DNA of 6,333 nt from contig JAIXVN010000105.1 in the NCBI GenBank assembly GCA_027483005.1, forward strand, positions 1-6,333. The letters are read 5' to 3'. Both the position numbers and the translations under genes were made by a program. This DNA comes from Verrucomicrobiaceae bacterium. Its GTDB lineage: Bacteria; Verrucomicrobiota; Verrucomicrobiia; Verrucomicrobiales; Akkermansiaceae. The notes under the pieces were generated by a model. That model did no database searches, was not told the origin of the DNA, and worked only from the letters and a program-made list of their open reading frames with translations. Below are positions 1 to 4,056 of the stretch, in pieces; the stretch's first letter is position 1; each line of letters opens with the position of its first letter.

Positions 1-11
1 AGGCCAACCGA

Positions 12-311
12 TCAACCTCCACGTGCAACCAGCGCGTCAAACGTCCCGTCGAAACCAGAACGCCCCCGTTTGCTGAACGGCGGGAGGATGCACCCGGGAC
101 TGGGGGGATTCAACAGGAATCTCGGAGGTCGCAATGAAAACGAATGTTTTAATTTTCCGTTTACGGAATTCTCCAGGGGAGGCCCGGGTCCACTGGCGTC
201 GGCTTTTGGCATGTCGGCCAAGCTTTCGGTGACGTGAATCGACCCAGCCCGACCTTTCTTCAGCCTTTCGAATTGCTCCAGAGGCCCGACAGGGAGAAGC
301 GAGTCGCTCAT
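12..311 (-). CDS. Doubtful small hypothetical protein
   Basis: This 99-residue ORF starts at ATG 311-309 and ends at a TGA at 14-12. The first 40 or so residues have a mixed, plausible composition (LEQFERLKKGRAG, then VTESLADMPK). The second half is rich in Pro, Gly, Ser and Arg and looks like non-coding GC-rich DNA read through. It has no recognisable domain, signal peptide or membrane segment. A purine-rich GAGGG lies about 14 bases before the ATG, further than a usual ribosome binding site. It is divergent from the DtxR-type gene, so shared control is conceivable, but nothing else supports it. It may be a gene remnant or chance; I would not build on it. Confidence 0.2.
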   Translation of the reverse strand: MSDSLLPVGPLEQFERLKKGRAGSIHVTESLADMPKADASGPGPPLENSVNGKLKHSFSLRPPRFLLNPPSPGCILPPFSKRGRSGFDGTFDALVARGG

Positions 312-466
312 CCTCTGGACTCGACCCTCCCTGATTCCGGCGCTCCTCCGTAAACTGGCGAATTTTTCTTAAATCGAAGCAATTGAACCCTTTTTGAGCG
401 GTTTTCCAAAATCTTTACTTATCAAAACTTGATCATCCAATTACCGTGATAGAAGCCTTAACTTGA

Positions 467-482
467 CTTTGATGACTCAAAG
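467..482 (+). promoter_or_regulatory. Perfect inverted repeat upstream of the DtxR-type gene
   Basis: CTTTGA-TGAC-TCAAAG is a perfect 6-bp-arm inverted repeat with a 4-bp centre, ending 18 bases before the ATG at 501. A second, smaller inverted repeat, ATCAA-AAC-TTGAT, lies at 421-433. DtxR/MntR proteins bind as dimers to palindromic operators and often control their own genes, so this is a reasonable candidate operator. It does not match the B. subtilis or E. coli MntR boxes or the IdeR box that I know. It could also be a chance palindrome in AT-rich DNA. Confidence 0.35.
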
Positions 483-500
483 AGCGATGGAGTTTCCAGC

Positions 501-1151
501 ATGTTGACCTCGACCGTCGAAGACTACCTGAAGGCGCTGCATCGACTGGGGGGAAGCACCGAATTGGTGCCTTTCGGCCGGATCGCGGCCGCCCTTGACG
601 TCACGTCCGGGACCGTGACCACGATGATGAAGCACCTGGGCGACGCCGGGCTCGCCGAGTATCTCCCCCGTCGTGGAGCGCGCCTGAGCGAGTCCGGAAA
701 ACTGGCTGCGGTTCGGGTGATCCGTCGACATCGCCTGGCCGAGACATTTCTGGTCGATGTGCTGGGGATGGAAATCCACGAGGTCCACGCCGAAGCGGAG
801 ATCCTCGAACACGCCCTATCGGAGCGTCTGACCAACCGGATCGACCACTTTCTCAAAAGGCCGGCCTACGATCCCCACGGCAGCCCGATCCCCGGACCGG
901 ACGGTTCCATCCGGGAAACCTCGCTCAAGCCCCTGACCGAACGAGCCGAAGGCGGCCGCTACCATTTGATGCGGCTGACGCGGACCGACCAGCCCTTCAT
1001 CGACTGGCTGGCCGGGTTTGGAATCGTGGTCGGAGGTGACGTGGGACTGGCGAAGCGCGACCTCATCACCGGCATAGTCACCCTCGAGACCGCCGGCGGC
1101 CGGCGCATTCAGATTGGAGAAGCAGCGGCAGCGGCCTTGTTGGTGGAGTAG
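501..1151 (+). CDS. DtxR/MntR-family metal-dependent transcriptional repressor
   Basis: This 216-residue protein is a metal-sensing repressor that would bind operators when loaded with Mn(II) or Fe(II) and shut down metal uptake. Residues 1-60 form the winged helix-turn-helix, opening with the family signature TSTVEDYLKAL and with a recognition helix near 35-50. Residues 65-135 form the metal-binding and dimerisation domain (RRHRLAETFLVDVLGM at 75-90, EILEH at 100-104, DPHGSPIP at 124-131). Residues 140-216 fit the FeoA/SH3-like C-terminal domain of the long family members. Likely ligands are D8, H77, E100, E103 and H104. Glu at the position where DtxR has Cys102 resembles MntR and hints at manganese, but K11 replaces the MntR Glu11, so metal choice is open. 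GGAG at 489-492, 8 bases before the ATG, supports this start. The gene is alone on its strand and no transporter is adjacent. It ends 3 bp from the convergent toxin gene. Confidence 0.9.
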   Translation: MLTSTVEDYLKALHRLGGSTELVPFGRIAAALDVTSGTVTTMMKHLGDAGLAEYLPRRGARLSESGKLAAVRVIRRHRLAETFLVDVLGMEIHEVHAEAEILEHALSERLTNRIDHFLKRPAYDPHGSPIPGPDGSIRETSLKPLTERAEGGRYHLMRLTRTDQPFIDWLAGFGIVVGGDVGLAKRDLITGIVTLETAGGRRIQIGEAAAAALLVE

Positions 1152-1154
1152 AGG

Positions 1155-1595
1155 TCAGCCTATCAGGGGATTCCAGACCCTCTCAAATCCGAATCCGCCA
1201 AAGTGCTTGTCGTTCGCGGTGGCAAAGTGGGTCACCCCATGATGCCGGAGGGTCAGGGCCAGTCGGGCGTCGATGATCTCCCGAAACCCACTGCTTGTTG
1301 CCGCCGCCCATTTCCACAAGGAGGGGCCGATCTCCGGCTCGTAGTCAACGAACTCCCAGCCGGGATTGGACCGCAGGGCCAGGCAAAAGTCTGCGGCTTC
1401 CTTGGCGGTTCTGGTCTTTTTGAACACCGCCGGATTGCGGATCTGCATGTAGATCTCCAAAAGCACCAGTCCACACAGCACAAAGCGATGCTGCCCAGAG
1501 GCCTCGGAAGCGAAAAACCGATGCGCCTCAGCATGATGCCGCGAATCCGGCCTCGCAGCTTAGAGGAAGATATTGGTGTCGGCGGAAACAATCAT
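1155..1595 (-). pseudogene. PIN-domain toxin (VapC type) broken by a nonsense codon
   Basis: Read from ATG 1595-1593, the frame gives MIVSADTNIFL, then TAA at 1562-1560, and then continues in the same frame with AARPDSRHHAEAHRFFASEA to a TGA at 1157-1155. Without the stop it would be a 146-residue PIN ribonuclease of the VapC toxin family. The family motif DTNIFLYA or DTNIFLHA is recognisable across the stop, so a Tyr codon (TAT or TAC) becoming TAA is the simplest history. Likely acidic active-site residues are D6, E47, D109 and D129. Only D6 lies before the stop. The ATG overlaps the TGA of the upstream antitoxin gene (ATGA), the usual translational coupling. A GTG at 1481 could restart a 108-residue product, but it would lack D6 and the first strand and should be inactive. 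A sequencing error is the main alternative. Confidence 0.8.
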
Positions 1596-1843
1596 CGCTC
1601 AGAACGCAGGGTGATGGCCTCGCTTTCAGGACTCACGGATTCCGGATCCGCAAGGAAATCCCCGCCGAAGTCCAGAGTCGGGAAACTCCAAGTGGGGGCC
1701 ATCCGCTCACTTTCAGGAAATCGAGTGACGAAGTGCTCCGCAGCCTTCCGCATGACCTCCGCCAGCGACCAATCCTGCTGTTCAGCGATCGCCTTCAAAC
1801 GCCGGTAGAGTGGATCAGGAAACTGAATCTGCGTCCGAATCAT
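1592..1843 (-). CDS. Ribbon-helix-helix antitoxin (VapB type)
   Basis: This 83-residue protein would neutralise the adjoining PIN toxin and repress its own operon as a dimer. Residues 1-45 have the ribbon-helix-helix pattern: a short beta strand (RTQIQFPD), then two helices (PLYRRLKAIAEQQ and SLAEVMRKAAEHFVTRF). Residues 46-83 are Pro-, Ser- and acid-rich and probably disordered until they wrap the toxin. Its TGA overlaps the toxin ATG by the ATGA arrangement. No Shine-Dalgarno sequence precedes the ATG at 1843-1841, and the candidate -10 element is only 9 bases upstream, so the message may be leaderless. The antitoxin frame is intact although the toxin frame is interrupted. The family is clear; the exact subfamily is not. 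Confidence 0.82.
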   Translation of the reverse strand: MIRTQIQFPDPLYRRLKAIAEQQDWSLAEVMRKAAEHFVTRFPESERMAPTWSFPTLDFGGDFLADPESVSPESEAITLRSER

Positions 1844-1852
1844 GATGGCTGA

Positions 1853-1879
1853 ATTACACCACTATCCAATTGATGTCAA
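1853..1879 (-). promoter_or_regulatory. Candidate promoter of the first vapBC pair
   Basis: On the minus strand a consensus -35 hexamer TTGACA (1879-1874) is followed after 15 bases by TGTAAT (1858-1853), five of six matches to the -10 consensus. The spacer is 2 bases shorter than ideal. The antitoxin ATG starts 9 bases after the -10, so transcription would begin at or a few bases before the start codon. It lies in the 68-bp gap between the two toxin-antitoxin pairs, giving the downstream pair its own promoter. Confidence 0.45.
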
Positions 1880-1889
1880 ACCGACGTCA
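1872..1889 (-). promoter_or_regulatory. Two TGACRTC boxes, candidate antitoxin operator
   Basis: On the minus strand TGACGTC (1889-1883) and TGACATC (1878-1872) form a direct repeat with an 11-bp period, about one helical turn, and the second copy overlaps the -35 element. Ribbon-helix-helix repressors typically bind short boxes spaced 10-12 bp on one face of the DNA, and vapBC operons are autoregulated. The site is therefore a reasonable operator for the adjacent antitoxin. That assignment is inference from arrangement and position. Confidence 0.4.
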
Positions 1890-1911
1890 CCGTGTCTCGC
1901 AGGGGTGAAAT

Positions 1912-2304
1912 TCAGTATCCCACGACCAGAAGCCCGGGAATCCGGTTGAAGTGGGCGGCGTTGTTGGTGACCAGGGGCACGGAATGGGCCAGCGCCGAGG
2001 CCGCGATCCAGGGATCATTGGCTCCAATCATCTGATTCTGAGCATGCAGCAACCGTGTCGTCACCGCATAGTGATGGGCCGTGGACGCGTCCATTGGCAA
2101 AATGTCGAATCGGGACAACAGGGCCGCACAAGCTGGATGATGAAGATCTCCGAATCCTTCAGCAAACTCGCCCACCACCGTCCACGAAAGGCATGGCCTG
2201 GCGGTGGCATTCTGCAGGAGGAAGTCATGGGCCTTTTCCGGCCCCCGACGCATTTCCCGTTCAAGATCAATGAGAAAGCAGGTATCGAAAAGAAAGCTGC
2301 TCAT
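1912..2304 (-). CDS. VapC-type PIN-domain ribonuclease toxin (intact)
   Basis: This 130-residue protein has the usual length of VapC toxins, Mg-dependent endoribonucleases that cleave tRNA or rRNA when freed from the antitoxin. PIN-domain landmarks are FLFDTCFLIDLERE at 4-17 with D7, the VVGEFAEG segment with E46, GANDPWIAASAL at 94-105 with D97, and LVTNNAAHF at 111-119, where N114/N115 occupy the fourth active-site region. The C-terminal RIPGLLVVGY is typical of the family. The ATG at 2304-2302 overlaps the antitoxin TGA (ATGA), and no separate ribosome binding site is visible, so translation is probably coupled. It lies immediately upstream of the second, unrelated vapBC pair on the same strand. 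All key acids are present, so I expect activity; the RNA target cannot be told from sequence. Confidence 0.88.
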   Translation of the reverse strand: MSSFLFDTCFLIDLEREMRRGPEKAHDFLLQNATARPCLSWTVVGEFAEGFGDLHHPACAALLSRFDILPMDASTAHHYAVTTRLLHAQNQMIGANDPWIAASALAHSVPLVTNNAAHFNRIPGLLVVGY

Positions 2305-2540
2305 GCCCGGGGATTGTCAGGAGGAAGGTCCAGTTGCTGGGAGGCGTCGAGACGCTCAATCACCTCTTCATCCGCCATCGGGATCCCCTTCAAGGAAGAC
2401 AAAAGATTGCCGCAGGTCTTTGATTCCTGACTCCATTCCGCCCGGCGGATCACCTGGGGAAAGGAATCGCGAGGACCCAGTCGCGCCGAGCATAGCCTTT
2501 CGTAGGCTACCAGGTCGATGGAACTGGTCTTCGTGGCCAT
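2301..2540 (-). CDS. VapB-type antitoxin (DUF217-like)
   Basis: This 79-residue antitoxin should bind and block the PIN toxin encoded directly after it. The N-terminus MATKTSSIDLVAYERL, followed by SFPQVIRRAEW (residues 26-36), matches the pattern of the VapB/DUF217 family, whose members begin with a beta strand, an AYERL helix and a SFSQVI-like helix. The tail (55-79) is acidic and Pro-rich, suited to wrapping the toxin. I chose ATG 2540-2538 over a GTG 21 bases upstream because the latter would overlap the candidate promoter and add residues the family lacks. No Shine-Dalgarno sequence precedes it, and a perfect 8-bp palindrome TGCATGCA (2540-2547) abuts the start. The protein is unrelated to the antitoxin of the neighbouring pair. 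Confidence 0.82.
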   Translation of the reverse strand: MATKTSSIDLVAYERLCSARLGPRDSFPQVIRRAEWSQESKTCGNLLSSLKGIPMADEEVIERLDASQQLDLPPDNPRA

Positions 2541-2546
2541 GCATGC

Positions 2547-2575
2547 AGCATACACAGGCACAATTTGGGAATCAA
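2547..2575 (-). promoter_or_regulatory. Candidate promoter of the second vapBC pair
   Basis: On the minus strand TTGATT (2575-2570), a 17-base spacer and TATGCT (2552-2547) match the sigma-70 layout with four of six bases in each hexamer. The antitoxin ATG begins 6 bases after the -10, so initiation would fall at about the A of the start codon, giving a leaderless message. That agrees with the missing Shine-Dalgarno sequence. The palindrome TGCATGCA overlaps the end of the -10 and could serve as repressor contact. Confidence 0.4.
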
Positions 2576-2611
2576 AGTGGAATGGTGCCGAGGTGCGGGA
2601 ATGCCAGATCT

Positions 2612-2653
2612 GAATTTCGAATTTCGAATTTCGTGATTCGAATTTCGGATTTC
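2612..2653. repeat. Heptanucleotide tandem repeat, GAATTTC type
   Basis: Six consecutive 7-bp units run without a break: GAATTTC three times, then GTGATTC, GAATTTC and GGATTTC. Four copies are exact and two are degenerate, so the array is exactly 42 bp. It lies in the gap between the vapB promoter and the 3' end of pilC. A 22-base all-pyrimidine run (2650-2671) follows directly and reaches the pilC stop codon. The tract resembles the short tandemly repeated (STRR) heptamers known from cyanobacterial intergenic regions. No function is apparent. Confidence 0.85.
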
Positions 2654-2669
2654 CTTCTCCCTCTCCCCC

Positions 2670-3956
2670 TCACCCGTTGAGGTTCGAGATCGTCTGGAAG
2701 ATGGCGGTGATCATCAGGTAGGCCATCGCGCCGATCAGACCGGCCATGATGATGAGGACCGTCGGCATGATCAGGGCCATGATCCGCTGGAGGTCCTTGT
2801 CGAGTTCCTTGTCATAGCGCTCGGCCGCCCGGCGCAGGGAGATATCGAGTTTGCCGGTCTGCTCGCCGACCGAGATCATGTCCACGAACAGGGCCGGAAA
2901 GGCTCCGGTGCGGATGAGCGCACGGGAAAAGGCGCGGCCATCGCCGACCTGATCGATCACCCGATTCAGTTCGCCGCGAAGGGAAAGGTTCTGGGTGGCG
3001 TCGCGGGAAAGTTCCAAGGCGCGGAGGAGAGGCAGGCCGTTTTCGACGAGGTTGGCCATCGTTTCCAGGAACTGGACGTAGAACCGGCTGGAAATGACCG
3101 GGCCGATGAGCGGCATCTTCAGCTTGGTGCGGTCCCAGGTCGGCTTGTTGACGTCGTTGTCCTTCCAGGCCTTGAAGAACAGGCCGCCGGCGATGAGGAG
3201 GATCAGGTAAATGTACCAGTAGGCTCCCAGGTGATCGGCGATCGAGGTCATCCACTGAATCGGGGCGGGCAGTTTTCCGCCGGGAGTGCTCTTGATCAGC
3301 TCGGTGAGCTGGGGAATCAGGGTGGTGACGAAAACGATCGACACCCCGATGCCCGCCAGGACGAGGAAGGCCGGGTAGATCATCGCGAGGATGAGTCGGC
3401 CCTGGAGTTCCTGGAGGGTCTTCAGGTAGTGGGCCTGGCGCTTGAGGATGGTATCGAGCGCGCCGGACGCCTCACCGGCAGCGGCCAACGAGCAATAGAG
3501 GGGACCAAAACTCGGGCTGACCCGCTTCAGGGCGCTTGAGAAATTCATGCCGTCCCGAACGACCTGGCGGATCTTGTAGGCGACGTTCTTGAGGTTCCCC
3601 AGCTCCTGACGGCTTTCCATCGCCTTCAAGGCGGGCTCAAGCTGGAGGCCTGCTCCGAGCATGTCGGCGAGTTCCTCCGTGAACATGACCACTTCGGCGC
3701 GCTTCAACTTCAGCGGCCCATCCGGGATCTCATCGTTCTTTGCCTTCGCGCTGACCTTTTCCGGCTCGCTGTCCTTGGACTTCGCCTTGTTCTTCGAGGC
3801 CGATGGGACCGTGCCGCCCGTACTCTCCTTCAAACTCACCGGCTGGAGGCCCTTCTTGTCCAACATGCGAAGGGCATCCGGACGATCGGCAGCATCGAGC
3901 TCCCCGGTGGCGACACCACCGGAGGAATTGAGGGCTTTGTAGGAAAAGACGGGCAT
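2670..3956 (-). CDS. PilC/GspF-type inner-membrane platform protein
   Basis: This 428-residue polytopic membrane protein is the platform that links the cytoplasmic assembly ATPase to the growing pilus or pseudopilus. Residues 3-42 are the conserved N-terminal segment (VFSYKALNSSGGVATGEL). Residues 45-80 are a Lys/Ser/Glu-rich charged linker. Two T2SSF repeats follow, roughly 88-212 and 290-415. Each has its signature loop, GEASGALD at 161-168 and GEQTGKLD at 364-371. Membrane helices are expected near 187-217, 245-262 and 393-420. Length and order are normal for PilC/GspF. The ATG at 3956-3954 lacks a visible Shine-Dalgarno sequence, although it matches the family N-terminus well. It follows the pilB-type gene by 96 bp of repeat-containing DNA on the same strand. 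Sequence alone does not decide between type IV pilus and type II secretion use. Confidence 0.93.
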   Translation of the reverse strand: MPVFSYKALNSSGGVATGELDAADRPDALRMLDKKGLQPVSLKESTGGTVPSASKNKAKSKDSEPEKVSAKAKNDEIPDGPLKLKRAEVVMFTEELADMLGAGLQLEPALKAMESRQELGNLKNVAYKIRQVVRDGMNFSSALKRVSPSFGPLYCSLAAAGEASGALDTILKRQAHYLKTLQELQGRLILAMIYPAFLVLAGIGVSIVFVTTLIPQLTELIKSTPGGKLPAPIQWMTSIADHLGAYWYIYLILLIAGGLFFKAWKDNDVNKPTWDRTKLKMPLIGPVISSRFYVQFLETMANLVENGLPLLRALELSRDATQNLSLRGELNRVIDQVGDGRAFSRALIRTGAFPALFVDMISVGEQTGKLDISLRRAAERYDKELDKDLQRIMALIMPTVLIIMAGLIGAMAYLMITAIFQTISNLNG

Positions 3957-3972
3957 CTGGGGATTGGAAAAG

Positions 3973-3993
3973 GGTTATGGGTTAGTGGTTATT
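3973..3993. repeat. Heptanucleotide repeat, GGTTANN type
   Basis: Three consecutive 7-bp units GGTTATG, GGTTAGT and GGTTATT run 3973-3993 and are followed by GG. They lie in the 96-bp gap between the pilB- and pilC-type genes. The period is the same as in the tract after pilC but the motif is different. Three units is short, so the call depends on the shared period with the neighbouring tracts. Confidence 0.55.
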
Positions 3994-4013
3994 GGACAGA
4001 ATCATTTCAACTC

Positions 4014-4056
4014 ATTCACGATTCACTACCAACCATTCACTTCTAACTTGATTCAC
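4014..4056. repeat. Heptanucleotide-spaced ATTCAC repeats
   Basis: ATTCAC occurs at 4014, 4021, 4035 and 4051. The first three are in exact 7-bp register (offsets 7 and 14) and the last is shifted by 2. On the minus strand the units read GTGAATN. The final copy overlaps the stop codon of the pilB-type gene at 4053-4055, so the tract starts at the gene's end and fills much of the gap before pilC. It is degenerate compared with the GAATTTC array. Confidence 0.55.

Larger units (their letters stand above)
1..500. other. Left flank without a confident gene
   Basis: Positions 1-311 carry only a doubtful minus-strand ORF, listed separately. Positions 312-500 are clearly AT-richer than the genes around them and look like the leader of the plus-strand regulator gene starting at 501. 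Visible structures are a tight inverted repeat TTCCGT-TT-ACGGAA at 155-168, ATCAA-AAC-TTGAT at 421-433 and CTTTGA-TGAC-TCAAAG at 467-482. I see no tRNA, no convincing rho-independent terminator and no transposon end here. One plus-strand frame stays open from the left edge to a TGA at 235-237, but its composition is not protein-like. Confidence 0.5.

Noticed and set aside
134..232. Plus-strand 32-codon ORF with a strong GGAGGT at 124-129 before its ATG
   Set aside because: The ribosome binding site is good, but the peptide is short, Arg-rich and featureless, and overlaps the doubtful minus-strand ORF; most likely chance.
1..237. Plus-strand frame open from the left edge to a TGA at 235-237
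   Set aside because: The translated composition (Gly, Arg, Pro, Asn) shows no domain or end signature of a known family; not enough to call a partial gene.
1203..1808. 201-residue plus-strand ORF across the first toxin-antitoxin pair
   Set aside because: It is antisense to a recognisable PIN and ribbon-helix-helix pair and has no protein-like features of its own.
2580..2669. Rho-independent terminator after pilC
   Set aside because: The near-palindromic GAAATTC units can pair weakly, but there is no GC-rich stem followed by a T run on the minus strand.
3973..4056. CRISPR-like or direct-repeat array in the pilB-pilC gap
   Set aside because: The units are 7 bp and contiguous or nearly so, with no unique spacers of CRISPR size and no cas genes.
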